Part shown: one piece after another, positions 1-15,272 of the stretch | How the letters are laid out: every line of letters starts with the position of its first letter | Position numbering within the stretch: the first letter of the stretch is position 1 | Assembly (NCBI GenBank): GCA_916048095.2 | Contig: OU696575.1 | Span: 5,982,501 to 6,046,500, forward strand | Reading direction: 5' to 3' | DNA: 64,000 nt | From: Sacculina carcini | Taxonomy: Eukaryota > Arthropoda > Thecostraca > Sacculinidae | Notes under the pieces: model-generated | Seen by the model: only the letters and a program-made list of their open reading frames with translations | What the model was told of the DNA's origin: nothing | Database searches by the model: none | Position numbers and translations under genes: made by a program

Positions 1-175
1 GACTATCGGGACGGGACAATATGTTGTCGGTGTTGTTGTTGTTTGTTGATGAGGATGATGACAGAGGAAACTTGCGCGACTGCACCGGCGACAAACCGAG
101 CAAGCCAACGAAAATGCATTGTTCACTCTCATACCTGAGCGCTTGAACCAGCTGCAGCAAATACAACATCAACTC
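1..175 (-). CDS. PIK3C3: PIK3C3 exon h (end of helical repeat and linker), partial at window edge
   Basis: The exon opens at 175 after an AG acceptor with ELMLYLLQLVQAL, which matches the VPS34 helical (PIK) domain directly after the PDE that ends exon g. It stays open to base 1. The last ~35 residues are a low-complexity S/N-rich linker, as expected between the helical repeats and the kinase domain. The acceptor is preceded by a TG-rich run on the minus strand instead of a pyrimidine tract. A strong-looking donor (CAG then GTATGAG) sits inside the exon near 133 and could give a shorter form. I prefer read-through because RYE after it matches the KYE expected in the family. Confidence 0.85.
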
Positions 176-2078
176 CTACCCACACACACGCACACGTTAG
201 ACAGGTCAGCTCGAGCTTAAGCTCAAATCCTGTAGAACAATTCGGTGAGTACACGATAAAACGGTATAAAAACTATAACCCATGTTTGATGGAAGCTCTT
301 TAATACACCGAGTCTAAAATAAAAGGCTCCCGAGGCCATTATAAGAGAATGCTGGTAAAATGAATTATTGGTATCTTTGGCTGGATACACGCACATGTAG
401 CATACCCAAACATGTTCGTGGCAGTTTTAAAATGAACTATAATGAGTGCGACTCCATACAGTGGCGAACTTTTAAAACTTACCGCCCGGGGCAACTTGAA
501 GTTTTGGCGCCCCTATACCCGCTGCGTAAATCACTGTGAATAGTAGAACATGACCTCTCAAAAGCAGCAATTGAGTCTACAATTGTGGCGGAAGTGGTAG
601 CAAAGTTTCCTAGTGTCTCTCTTTCTCTATTGTGTTTCTTTGCTAGACAAGATGCACATCATAGCACCATATGATTTTAGCACTTCCTCACGTGTAATCT
701 TGCGATTCTTGGTATATTCTGTGACTGGCGGCTCTCTGGAGCTTATGATTGAAATATGGGATGCTTTGAATGTTCCTAGAATAGCTTTTCAATCACTATG
801 ATATGAACCAGTTTTTCTGAACCCTTTTCTTGCCGTGGGCTCCCTTCAACACAATGCGAGTTATTGTGGCCCCCCAGAGACAGTCCGTGGCCCTCCTAGA
901 AGTCCTTGTGGCCCCATACACATATATCACCGCGACGCGACTACTCCACAGGATTACCTCATGTACGCCAGTTACTATTTCCACCGCCCACAAAAAAACG
1001 CCACGACCGTACGCACAGGTGGAATGAGCACACAGATATACAAGAGCATCAGCGCAATGATCACAATACATGATATTGTGTTCATTGTCCCCGGTGTTTA
1101 CCTGGAGCGAACGCTCCAAGCAAACACCGGGGTGTCATTGTCGCGAAGGATCACACGATTGAAACGTGTATCGAAAACAACAACATAGAAGAATACACTC
1201 TTCCAACCTAAATATTTGTGTGCCCTGAGCAAATATGGTTAACCCCATTTTTCAAATTTGGTCCTATGGCCCCTCAAAAAATCAAATGGCCCCCAACGGG
1301 GCCACATGACCACGTTGAAACATATACGATATATACGATCACGCAGATTATATAAGACGAATTGAGGATCAGATCATCTCGAAATGGTACAACACATCCA
1401 CTTGTATTGCTCTATTAAACTAAGGTTGGACACTAGAAACCTAGCACATACACAAAGTTGATAAAAGACGAGATTCCACTTTTGAATGTTCGACGAAATA
1501 TTCAAAAAGGAAAAATAGATGATGTGGAGATGCAGCTGATGAAAAACGATTTCACAGAAGATGGCTGGATTCAATTTGCGGAAATGTTGGCATGGCACAA
1601 TTAGAAATCAGGACAATAAATTCGCAGCCAGAAAAAGTGGGAAAACTTGGGCGCAGTTTGTGAGACGTTTTAATTAAAGTGAATACATATTAAAGTCAAA
1701 TCTAAAAGAGGAAATTCCGGGAGGAACGGGCCAACGTCCAATTGTCCATTTTTGTCTTTATTCCTTACTTAGCATATATTAAGCCCGCGAACTTCCCTAG
1801 TTGCAGGCATGAGCGGGTTTACATATCGCGCGACCCGTGATATCTTGCCATTAAAAGTTATATGGATTCCCTTCTGTGAGGGAGAACAATGGTCATAAAT
1901 GTTTTAAACCCTACAATTTATGATAAACAATATCGAGATTAAGCCTTGCACCAGAAGATAACGAATTGGGCACTCTTAATTCACACTCAATTCTTCATTA
2001 CGACAAGCATGTGTGCGGCAGAACGCAATGAAACGCGTTAAAAGCTAGCATTGCAGCGAGCACGTGGCAAACACCGAC
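176..2078 (-). other. PIK3C3 intron g-h
   Basis: No gene seen. Next to the acceptor there is a CA-rich run (about 178-200). Bases 458-1330 look like old interspersed repeats with GC-rich stretches reminiscent of hAT-type non-autonomous elements, but no clean ends were found. A strong hairpin lies at 1089-1132. Confidence 0.6.
1089..1132. repeat. 44-nt hairpin (near-perfect inverted repeat)
   Basis: Outer arms are CCCCGGTGTTT and AAACACCGGGG. Inner arms are TGGAGCG and CGCTCCA with a two-base loop, separated from the outer arms by a small asymmetric bulge. It lies in an intron among decayed repeats and may be the centre of a foldback MITE. No coding role is apparent. Confidence 0.8.
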
Positions 2079-2264
2079 CTCGTCGGGGGCCTGCTGCAGT
2101 CTCAACACGGCGTAGGCGCGCACGGCCGGATGAGTGAAGGCCGGACCGAGCAGCTCGAGGGCCTGGTGCGGCTCAATTGGTGCCCAGCGCGCCATCAACT
2201 CGAGCGCTTGCTGAGACTCACTATGCTGCGCCCAGTTGACGCACTTGAGGAATTTGGACAACGC
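2079..2264 (-). CDS. PIK3C3: PIK3C3 exon g (helical domain)
   Basis: This 62-codon exon begins ALSKFLKCVNWAQ and ends LRLQQAPDE. It matches the VPS34 helical domain segment with KFLKCVNW, QALELL and VRRYAV-like motifs. The acceptor is TGTCAG on the minus strand and the donor is GAG then GTCGGT. Both ends are phase 0: it follows exon f (ending SQSK) and leads into exon h (beginning EL). A short TG/TA run precedes the acceptor. Confidence 0.93.
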
Positions 2265-3070
2265 CTGACATATACACACATACCTTTTTCGATGACACTT
2301 TAATATATTATGGTAATTGTTGTGTATAAATTGACCATACGTCAGGTATCATATATCAATCTGGTCTTATGCATGCTCGTTCTAGAGATGCGGCACAACA
2401 AACACGGTCATTCTTTGTTGTTACTGGGTATATTATTACGTGGCAATAAATTATAAATTGCAGTTACGAAAAATACACACTTACATACAGACGTACATAC
2501 ACAATTGTCACTACAAATGTGTTTTACTCCTCGTGACCATGCATGGTGCGCATAGAAAATTTTTGTGCATACAAATAGTGAATGCCAATGTGTCTAACGC
2601 GTCCAATTGCCCTGTCCATTTTTATGCATTTATTTGCTAATAGGTAAATAATTATAAGAATACCAATCATATCAGTGATATCTTCACCGAGGGAACTGTG
2701 ATAACACCGCACGAGACGAAAATGTATGTGAATTCGAAAAACCTGAAATTGAGGCATACTGGTCTAGTCCTGGATCAAATATAATTAATCAAAACACAAT
2801 AACAACAATTATGGACACTAATACATTGGCTGAGCGTCAATTGGATATTTTATATTTTTCTAATCATTGGATTATTTTTCACAGTTTAAAGAGGGACGCG
2901 TAGATAATGTAACGTAAATACGTGATATACGTGTTCAGACTTGAAGGACCGAAGATACACCTCGCAGTCAGAGTTAAACATTGTCAACTCAACCCATAAC
3001 ATTTGCAAATAATTCTCGCAGCCAAACACGAGTGCCGTGTGAGACGAGGCAAGAGAAGAGCGAAACTGAC
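2265..3070 (-). other. PIK3C3 intron f-g, short
   Basis: An ordinary AT-rich intron of about 0.8 kb. I see no gene, no clear mobile element and no structured repeat. Confidence 0.6.
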
Positions 3071-3268
3071 TTTACTCTGCGAGCTCAGATAGAAGCGGTA
3101 CTTCCAGAACATGTCCTGCGCCTCGCGACCGACCGACGACGTCGGCGGTGCGGCGATCAAGGCAGCCAGCTGGTCGCGAGTCACGGCGTCCGGCTTGAGG
3201 TGGCGGTCAGTGACCCCAGAGCGCAGCGAACGCGCCAGATGGTGATGTTTCAGCTCCAGCAGGTTGTC
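3071..3268 (-). CDS. PIK3C3: PIK3C3 exon f (start of helical domain)
   Basis: This 66-codon exon begins DNLLELKHHHLARSL and ends FYLSSQSK. It matches the VPS34 stretch between the C2 and helical domains (KHHKLARSLRSG, LKPNAATRDQL, WKFRYYL in relatives). The acceptor is CTGTCAG on the minus strand; the donor is AAA then GTCAGT. A TG-rich run (CA on the plus strand, 3269-3300) lies directly upstream of the acceptor. Phase is 0 at both ends. Confidence 0.93.
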
Positions 3269-4853
3269 CTGACAGCCACGCACAAGCACACAAGCACATG
3301 AACGCAAAAGATGCACAACCTTTTGCCTTTTTCTCGAAAAAAAAACCCAATGAAAAACCACTTAAGTCAAGCAAGGACAGGTTTCAGACCTCATTCAGAT
3401 AAGACCGATTTTTCACAAAAATGTACGGACAATGATAATGATACAAGCACTTTTTCAAACAAAATATGACGTAGATTACATACATACATACATATGACGC
3501 TCAGAGAACGTCATCAAATTACAGACCACCAGATAAAACAGTAGTAAATAAATACCCAATTGGAAATTGTCAGCGGTTGAGCTGACAATAGCGACAGTAA
3601 AACAAAACGATGATGATCAGCTGAATTGGACAGACCTGGCCATGAAACACCACCATACTGCTACCTCGCACCATGATGCAAGCCTAACTCGGGCGTGTGC
3701 ACGCGACCACACCACAACACACAGTGCCACAACACAGCACCCGATCCACAAGCTAAATTCGCCTCATATCATCATCGGGAGTAAAACAAAACACCAAGTG
3801 TCATATGAGGTGAATGCCCGCTTGCGCGACAAGGACACATGCCAGTGACGATCCATTCTTGTCATATATACTCACACAGCAAAGTGAACCCTTTTCATGG
3901 CCGATGCAGCCTTGATGAGTCAAAAACATAGGCCAATAACCGCCCCGTGAATAAGCAGACACCAGCGATGAACCGTGATTAGTAGTGGAATACACGCACA
4001 AGCGTAGTGCGGGGAAGACCAGATCCAAACAACACTCACACAAGCCAACTACCACACGCCAAAATTCTGCAACAACTCACAGTCACAGTGAGTCGGCGCG
4101 CCAGTCAAAAAGTGTATGTTTTAGCAACATTGCGACATTAGAGCAGTACGATTTGACGAAAAACGGGCAAAAACAAGATTGGCAAAAAACTAGCCACAAG
4201 AAACAAATACGAGGCAGGATTGCGTCAAACACAAAATGTTTACAGCCGATGAGAAGATAGGCACACAATGACAAACTCATAAACACACACATGCACACAC
4301 AGCGCGAGAGGAAGTGTTGGAGCACACAAAATGTTGACACAAAGCAGACAACACACACACGTACACGCGCCCACATCAACACGCATAAATATCGTGAATA
4401 TTCGGTGACTGAATCACGTGGGAAACGGCATCTACCACATAACTGTCGATCGCATGCACTAATAGTGTACACAAAATAATCCGAGTCGATCGATATTATT
4501 TCCAAAAACAATCATATTGATTTCGATGAATGTATTGTGACTTGTGTGTAGTTTAAATGAAAGTTGCATTGATACACTTCTCACACGAGTTGAATATATG
4601 TGATTTGATTTGCACGGTGTTTTGGAGGTGTTGGATCGATACTAATTTACCCATTGAACAATGAGTTGAGTTTGCATGAACGTGTGTCAAGGAGTGAGTG
4701 GAAAGAAAATGTTCGTGGCGTTTGTAGTGTTAGCGTATTGTTTCCTCTTTTGTTGTTTTCATGTGTGTCACATTAACATTTAGAATGTTCATTAAGAGTA
4801 ATTGATACTTTTAGCGTCGTTATTTTGTGTGTAAGCGTTCGTTTTATGTATGT
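3269..4853 (-). other. PIK3C3 intron e-f, acceptor-proximal part
   Basis: CA-rich and AT-rich intron sequence. Several open frames in 3.5-4.5 kb are translations of CA/AC-rich low-complexity DNA and show no family resemblance. No mobile element with recognisable ends was found here. Confidence 0.55.
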
Positions 4854-7689
<2,836 letters not shown>

Positions 7690-8158
7690 ACTAGCATTAA
7701 AACCCACCCGTTGTGCGGAGAAATTCATGAAATAAAATTCATATTATATTAATAAAAAAATCAAATTAAAAAATATTATATTAAATCCACATAAATCCTA
7801 ATCAAATGAAAATTCTAAATTATATTTTTTATGTTTATTTTGACAAAATATGATCCCTAAACCCGCCTCATATTGAAATCCGCCCGTCGTACGGAATAAT
7901 TCAGAGCTCAAATACGATCCGTTCTGGACCTTGAAGTTAAATCATTTAGTTAAGTATATAAACTCGTTTTACACGGTGAAATTGAACGTTTTATTGTCTT
8001 TAGTTAATGCCCGCGGGACATTTTTATTTCATAAACATGATCCATCGCTTAGTTTACGTTTGAAGCCCCTGATTTATACCAGTGAGCCCGCACAATTATG
8101 TCACCTCATATTTAAGCATACTTACACACACACACACAAACAGAGAATTCCTTTTATA

Positions 8159-8161
<3 letters not shown>

Positions 8162-8202
<41 letters not shown>
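8162..8202. repeat. (AT)n microsatellite, unit 2
   Basis: A TA run at the position equivalent to the one in unit 1 but less than half its length. It shows the run was present before the duplication and changed in length afterwards. Confidence 0.95.
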
Positions 8203-8206
<4 letters not shown>

Positions 8207-9060
8207 AACCCGCCCGTCGTGCGGAATAATTCAAAATTCAGGTTCGAAATAATGACAATTTACTTGACTTTTTGTATCATAATGTTTACAAAATATATTT
8301 ATAAATTAGCATCATCTAGCATGGAAACCCTCCCGTTTTGCAGAACAATTAATAATGTAAAATAAATATTGAATTCATAAAAGAAAACGAATGCAAATTC
8401 ATAAAGAAAAAAGTAAACCCATAAAAAGTATTAACCAATAGAAAAGTCTAAATATGAATGTGTTTATTTTAGACGTGGCAAAATATATTCCCTCGAACAG
8501 CCTCATATTTAGACCCGCCCGTCGTGCGGAACGATGAATAAAATATAATGAATTAAAAAGCAAAAAGCTTATCCAACAGAAAAATGTAAAATTGTATATT
8601 TTTATTTTTATTATTGAGGAAGTGTTTTCCCTCAATACTGCTCAAATTCACACCCGTCCTTCGTGTGTAGTAATTTAGAAGTGTAACACTATCAAAACAA
8701 TGAAACTTTCTGTCATCTCTAAAATTATGGATTAATGCTTCCGCTAAAACAGCATATGCATATAGTTGGCATTGCATGATATTACAGCCCATATCCTTAT
8801 GCAACTTAAGCGTATGCAGCTTGAAATTAAACCAATTAAATTACACAGTAAAATTCAGTAGTTTACTTTGTTCCCAGTAGCATTTTATCCGCCCGTCGTG
8901 CGGAACAATTCATTTGTAAATATTGAGGACAATAAAGACTTTCTATTCAGTATAGTGTAGCATTAATTAAACTGTACGAAATAAAACCACACCATCCATG
9001 CTTGGAGCTAATATGATGCATTCTGAATTGTGATTGGGCTTCAGTGAAATTTAATCAGTG

Positions 9061-10085
9061 TATATTCCTGTGTAATCGCATGTGCGCATAATAGCTGTCA
9101 AATTGGTAATATGTCCTTTTGACTTTACACCGCCGTAACTTCCTTCAGATACACTTTGGGAAATAAAAAATTATACCGAATTGTAGAACACAAAATTTCC
9201 AGCACGATGTTATAATTTATTTATATGTGTAACAAATAGTTACAGAAAAATAATAAAAAATGAATTAATTTTAGTCAACCGGTGTTCAAGTCAAATTTTG
9301 GATGTATTTGAGAATTTTGCCAATTTTGCACGTTTTTTGTATCATTTGTGGGTATAAATTATAGCTTATCTTGTAGAAAACAACATTATCTACACAGTAG
9401 TATATTCCTGTGTAATCGCAAGTGCGCATAATAGCTGTCAAATTGGCAATATGTCCTTTTGACTTTACACCGCCGTAACTTCCTTCAGATACACTTTGGA
9501 AAATTACAAATTATACCGTATTGTAGAAAACAAGATTTCTAACACGATGGTATAATTCATTTTTATGTGTAACAAATAGATACTGAGAAATAGTAGAAAA
9601 ATGAATAAATTTTAGTCGCCCGGTGTTCAAGTGAAATTTTGGATGTATTTGAGAATTTTGCCAATTTTACACGTTTTTTGTATCATTTGTGGGTATAAAT
9701 TATAACTTTTCTTGTAGAACTCAAAATTATCTACACAGTAGTATATTCCTGTGTAATCGCAAGTGCGCATAATAGCTGTCAAATTGGCAATATGTCCTTT
9801 TGATTTTACACAGCCGTAACTTCCTTCAGATATACTTTGGAAAATAAAAAATTATACAGTATTGTAGACAACAAGATTTCCAGCACAATAGTATAATTTA
9901 TTTATATGTGTAACAAATAGTTACTGAGAAATGGTAGAAAAATGAATTGATTTTAGTCTCCCGGCGTTCAAGTGTAATTTTGGATGTATTTAAGAGTTTT
10001 GCCAATTTTACACGTTTTTTGTATCATTTGTGGGTATAAATTATACCTTTTCTTGTAGAACACAAAATTATCTACACAATAGTAT
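9061..10085. repeat. Three tandem copies of a ~340-bp module
   Basis: The phrase TATATTCCTGTGTAATCGCA recurs at 9061, 9401 and 9742 (spacing 340 and 341), each time followed by AGCTGTCAAATTGG and CACCGCCGTAACTTCC or close variants. Unit 1 has one copy of this module (from about 6665), so the amplification happened only in unit 2. Confidence 0.85.
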
Positions 10086-10792
10086 AATTTTTATAGCTGT
10101 ACTATTGCTGGTGTATGAGGAATGGATAGTTGAATATTGACCAAAATATTCACGTTTTAGTGTGCTAATTTTGCCTTTTTGACTTTGTCATTTACACTTC
10201 ACACCGCCGTAACTTTTTTTGAATACACTTTGGAAAATTAAAAATTATACCGTGTTGTAGCAAACGAAATTCCCAGTATGATGGTATTATTTATTTAGAT
10301 GTGTGATAATTAGTTTTTGAGAAATAGAGAAAAAAGTATGGAAAATCGGACGCGTGGAGTTTAAATAAAATTTTGAATGTAGATTGATTTTTTTCCATTT
10401 TACATGTTTCACATTTGGGCATAAATTTTTGGGCATAAATTATAATTCGTTGAGTAGAACAGAAAATTTTCTACACAGTGGTATAATTTGTATAGTTGTA
10501 CCATTGCTGGTTTAGGAGGAGTAGTCTTCAGAAAATTGACCAAAATTTTCGCATTTTTCAGGGTTCATTTTGTCTTTTCACCGCTATAACTTTTTTTGAT
10601 TTAATTTTTGAAATTTAAAATTTAATCTAAAGTGTAGACAAGAAAATTTCCAACGTGATGGTATAAATTGTTAGCGGGTAGGCCAAGTGGCGGCCAAATA
10701 ATAGCTGATAGAAAATGGACCAAGTAGGGTTGGACAGACACACAGACACACAGACACACACACACACAGAGGATCTCTTTTATATATATAGA

Positions 10793-12510
10793 TGTGTATG
10801 TTTGAATATTACCTCGCGTATATGTTGGTTGTAGCTTTGCGTTTATACTGTGGGTGCATCCTAGAGTTGGCTCAATGTGTATGTTGCTGTTGCGTTTGTT
10901 CGCTCACCCTGTGAGGTCACTGGTCACACTGTTAGGTCAGTGACCTGTAAATCGAATGTATTGTGTGTACGCGTATGGAGCCAGTCAGTCGGTGTGTAGC
11001 GTTGACCACGCAGTGAGCTCTATGTGTGTGCGTTTAATTCGATAATAGGATGCGCTTTATTAATATGACCAAGGAGTCCAGAATTTATGATTGGTGGCAG
11101 CAACCAACCAAGCTACAGATCAATATATTTGATACACGCTATCTCGGCATAATGAAAAAAACTGTAGATGATTCACGGATTTTCTTAAAGGAATTCGATA
11201 TGCGATTGATACCAGAATTTGACGGGAAAGGTGACGTGACTGACTGGATATGCAAGGTGAAGATGTGCAGACTTCGAAAGGTTGCAGATGCGGCTACCGT
11301 CATTCAGATGATATCTGGTGACTCCTACGCTGTAGTAGACCGAGTATCCGATGTTGAAAAGTTTGCCGGCAGGTGGGGCCTTTCAGGTGACCTTCCACTT
11401 GAATACGCGCTCATATGTGGTCTTCCTGGCCAGTGTAAAACATATCCTGTGCCCCAACACCATGTTTGACGATGACATTGGCACAAGTGTTGGAGCGTGC
11501 ACGCGTGATTAACGGATGAATTTTGATGGCATTGTCTAATGAACGGAGACCGGCTGAATCAAACAGTGCTATGTGCGCGAGCAACATAACTTTGTCAAGA
11601 GGGAGCCGGTCAATGTGAGGTTTTAACTGTGAAAAGATGAATCGCGTTGATAGAATGTGTAATCAGATGGACGGTACATTGTGTGCTTCAAGTGCGGTAA
11701 ACAAGGCCACACTGCTCCAATGTGTCCGGAACAGGAAAACGTGATCTCGGAGAGACATCAGCACCGATCTCTTCTCGTCAATGAAACAGGAGCTGCCCAG
11801 TGTTCAACCAGTCCACGACGGTGTGTGCATAAATGTGTTGGTAGACACTGGGTGTTCTAGCAGTATAGCTTGTGCTACTTCCTGGTTTCATTGTAGCAAA
11901 AGGAATGTCAGTTTAGTAACAGTGAGTGGAGAGATTACAAAATGTTCTGGTGTTAGTCATGTGTTTGTGCAGTTGCACGGAGGACAATTAGCTCGAGCGG
12001 AAGTGTTGGTGGTTGAATCTCACCCAATTGGGTTCGACTTAATTCTGGGTAAGAATGCTATCAACTGGCTGGGAGGAGTTTGTATGTCATCTATTGGATA
12101 AGTGTTTTTGGTGGCTAATCTCAGTGTGTTTCATTGACACCTGCTGCTCACGCTAAACTCAAATTAAACGAAGAATATTTTCAGGTGGTCTATGAGGATC
12201 GCAATCAATCATACCCGTTAGCTGAGAGTGGGCAGATGAAAAGGAACTCAATATGTAGAACAACAATAATTATCAGTATAGAATAAGTCATGCCGTTAAA
12301 TGTAAATATGAGCAATGGATAAGACTCGGCTGGCTAAAACCGTTTGATGAATCTGTTCTTGGTCTGGCCAAAGGTCCCATTCCAAAGATGACCGTCCAGC
12401 AAATAAATGGAGAAAATGTGCGTTCTGTAATGAATTACACGGAGTTGAAATGGCATGTTGACGCTTATACGGCCGATGCTGATGTTTGTTCGAAAAAATA
12501 ATGAAACAAA
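10793..12510 (+). mobile_element. Fossil LTR element (same lineage as elements 1, 3 and 4), 5' part
   Basis: A decayed 5' portion of an LTR retrotransposon lies in the intron. An LTR-like block of ~344 bp (about 10793-11136) ends in TACA and is followed by a 12-base stretch resembling the unusual primer-binding site of elements 3 and 4. Next come a Gag fragment (RLIPEFDGKGDVTDW, from about 11200), a protease fragment (VLVDTGCSS, about 11780-12100) and a short piece of the reverse transcriptase start (to about 12510). No 3' LTR was recognised. It carries many breaks and is clearly old. Confidence 0.7.
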
Positions 12511-13690
12511 CGCAAAACAGAAAACACACTCACACACGAAAACAGTCAGGTTAAGATTCAGTCATCATCATGCCCTTCTGTCCTATCAGAAAAGGTTAAC
12601 GACTAAATCGATGACACCTGCCCAGATTGCAATTCGGCATCACACACTATCACACACATCATGAAGCACTGCACAGCACACACACAACTCAAACGCAACA
12701 CAAAATCAGGTTAACCAAAGACCTGTGAAACACCCGATCGGTGCCGTGGCTTCCCTCAGGAGCTCGAAGTTGTTCGGCCAGACAACCTAAGGAACATCAA
12801 CAACAACAACTGAATGAAGATTATTTCTTCACCTTGCCTTAAAATGTCTTCATTGTCTTCAAACAGTAATCACCCTTGATTGCCATTTTGTGCTGAAGCT
12901 TCCACCGCGAACATCCTAATCAGCTCATATTTGTCAGCTTAGTTGGTTGTCTGCTCTTTCCCGCATTTGGTACAAAATATGCTGCATGGTCTATAAGTTT
13001 ATAAACTTTGTCTTCCCACCGACAATCAATCTTCTCGGTCCTGCAGATCTATTTTTTCTCAGCTCCTCAATTCCGTAATTATCTGCCCTCTTCCATACAT
13101 GCAGTCTTCCTTCAGCGCATTTTAGACTAATCTACACAAACACCTACTCATCTCTGACACCGCGCGTTGACCTTTCCGTTGTCTGGTCAGGATCTGTCCT
13201 GATACTGATATTCATGCAACTCCAGTGCAATCAGATTCACCGAGTTGTCGGCGACTAAACCGGCTCCTCCACTGTTATGCAGTGAGGGTGGCTAGGCACT
13301 CTACAGGACGAAAAAGATCTGATCAAGATCGGATGAGCTACTTGCAAACCATAGGGCACCTGGCAACACTTGCATCTGCGCAAACTTGACGCTCGTTTTC
13401 CGTCGCTTCGCGTTCGCGCGCGTCTTCCTATTGTCTTCTTCAACTTCACTCTCCTGTGTTAATATGTGTGCGCTATAGCAAATACACGTTGTTGTTGTCG
13501 TTGTTGATGTTGTTAACACTGAAGATGACTGGTGCTGGTGACCGGCAAGATCCGTTGCCGCTACTGACAGCTTTAGTTGCCTCGTGTGAAAGAATACATT
13601 GCCAAGCATTGCGGGCAACTAGTAGCGGACACTAGTGTCCGCCAATAGTTGCTTCATGTGAAAGGAGCCTTAGGCTTGAACTACTCTGTT
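12511..13690 (-). other. PIK3C3 intron e-f, mid part
   Basis: No gene seen. The stretch near 13560-13680 has the paired phrases TTGCCTCGTGTGAAAG and TTGCTTCATGTGAAAG around a 16-base palindrome (CGGACACTAGTGTCCG), probably the end of an old DNA-transposon MITE that I cannot delimit. Confidence 0.5.
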
Positions 13691-14180
13691 CAGGGCTAGC
13701 CTTAGAAAATTGGAGGCCCTAGGCAAAGTGATTTAGACGACCATAGAGGAAATGGAAAATTAAAACATAAATACCGAACCACAAAATACCAATTAATTAA
13801 AACCATTTGCAAATATAAATATACTAGCTAGTAACTGAAATCAATACCATATCATACAGATGTCATAAACTATTTACAAAAAGTGGTAGGTAGTTGATGG
13901 TGGCAAACTCTTGAATAAGGTGAGTAATCCAGAGACTCGTCGATACATCTCTCGATAAATATAATTGACAGAGTGATCAGATATCTGCATCACTGTCGTT
14001 TTCAAATAGTTTCTAATTAAAATATATTTGGTAAAACACGTTGTTCTCGATGCATAGTAAACATAATTGTCAATGTTATAAGAATGGCTATATTCCTCTG
14101 TGATTCGAGTGCGAGGTCCACCAATCAGAGGTCCTAGGTGACCGCCTAGTTTGCCTACGCATAAGGCCGGTCCTGCCCTG
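13691..14180. mobile_element. Probable hAT-type MITE, CAGGGC ends
   Basis: The ends are CAGGGCTAGCCTTAG and, inverted, CAGGGCAGGACCGGCC. Flanks (ACTCTGTT and TCTATTTT) agree at 5 of 8 bases, as for a decayed 8-bp duplication. There is no coding capacity. The right end (AGGTCC..CCGCCTAGTTTGCC) recurs as a fragment near 28050-28140, confirming a dispersed family. Confidence 0.6.
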
Positions 14181-14380
14181 TCTATTTTACCTCATGTATA
14201 AAGTGATTCAATACATCACTCAAGTTAAAAAATTAATTTTAACTACCTCGAACTCTTAGGGTTAAAACTTGATTAATATGGTTGAATAGAAGCAAATCTA
14301 CAAATAAAGCGAAATGGCTGGCACCTCTTGCGTAATGAATTTACATAAGCTTACTACGATTTAAGCAATGTAGTCTAAAT

Positions 14381-14679
14381 CAGAGGTTCCCAACCGGTGG
14401 GTCGCGACCCCCTAGGGGGTCGCGAGGCTACTCCTGGGGGTCGTGAGAGCCGCCTGAAAAATAATTCATTCGTCAAAATTTGCAAACAAAATCCATGTTA
14501 TGAACACCTGATGATATTTTTTCCGAATACATTCAATAACGATGGCATTAAAGAATTGAATGTGATAAGAATTTAGTATAAAGGCGTTTTCTAACTTATC
14601 TTATTGTTTTACTGGGGGGTCATGGAGCCCTCCGTATTTGTCCAGGGGGTCGCGAAGCGAAAAAGGTTGGGAACCCATG
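14381..14679. mobile_element. hAT MITE with 8-bp target duplication
   Basis: The 299-bp element has terminal inverted repeats CAGAGGTTCCCAACC and CATGGGTTCCCAACC and GTCGCGACCCCC subterminal boxes. It is flanked by a perfect 8-bp duplication GTCTAAAT (14373-14380 and 14680-14687). This is the standard hAT signature. It has no coding capacity. Confidence 0.93.
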
Positions 14680-14694
14680 GTCTAAATTAAACTA

Positions 14695-15104
14695 CCGTAG
14701 GTCCCGGTCATTAGGCCCACCTCGTCATGAAGCCCATGCCACTTCAGGGCTGAAATACTAGGATATTAGTAGTACGATCCAATAAGCCCACTCATAATTC
14801 AAACTTTACTCCTGTAATATTTCCTAATTCCCTATTTGTTCCACATATACAAAATGTTGAGAGAAAAAATCCTTCCTTTCCTATCATTTACGTGTTAATT
14901 TCCGTTTTTCATCCAAGTATTGCACACATTTAAACTTTATTAACATTGATATAATTTGTACTATAATGAATTTGTTCTTACGGATAAATAAAGGCAGGCA
15001 GACTAAATTGTTCACCCAGAAATAGCTCTGGCCATTAATCCCACCATGGAAATAAAAAACAAAATTTTGGATTAAAATATGGGCATAATGGCTGGGATAT
15101 ACGG
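14695..15104. mobile_element. Tc1/mariner-type MITE flanked by TA
   Basis: The ends CCGTAGGTCCCGGTCATTA and, inverted, CCGTATATCCCAGCCATTA match over about 25 bp with a few differences. They are flanked by TA on both sides (14693-14694 and 15105-15106). The ~410-bp interior has no open frame. It lies about 70 bp downstream of the exon e donor. Confidence 0.7.
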
Positions 15105-15176
15105 TATCCCCGTATGAGTATATTCTTCAGACATCAGTTAAAGCAATAGTTGGACAAAAATAAAAGCTGTCCCAAC

Positions 15177-15272
15177 CTGACCATCTTCGAAATCCTGAAC
15201 CACCATCAGCTTGGATGGTGTCACTTCTGGTTCCTCTTTGTCAGCGTCCTTCTCGAAATAAACGACGTTCAC
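15177..15272 (-). CDS. PIK3C3: PIK3C3 exon e (end of C2 domain)
   Basis: This 32-codon exon reads VNVVYFEKDADKEEP through VVQDFEDGQ and matches the VPS34 strand IVYYEKDGDE and following acidic loop. The acceptor is TGTTCAG on the minus strand; the donor is CAG then GTTGGG, a weak donor. It joins exon d (ending LQRE) and exon f (starting DNLL) in phase 0. The surrounding introns of 8 and 12 kb are almost entirely repeats. Confidence 0.9.

Larger units (their letters stand above)
7690..10791. repeat. Large repeat unit 2 of the tandem pair
   Basis: It is homologous to unit 1 along its whole length in the same order: the ACTAGCATTAAAACCCACCC start, a CCGCGGGACATTTT box, a TA run, CCCGTCGTGCGG modules, the GCTTCCGCTAAAACAGCA box, then the CACCGCC module and the same TATATATATAG end. 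It is longer than unit 1 chiefly because a ~340-bp block is present three times. By eye, divergence between the units is substantial, so the duplication is old. Confidence 0.75.

Noticed and set aside
3567-4511. Overlapping open frames on both strands rich in His, Thr and Cys
   Set aside because: They translate CA-rich low-complexity intron DNA, have no domain features and overlap each other on both strands.
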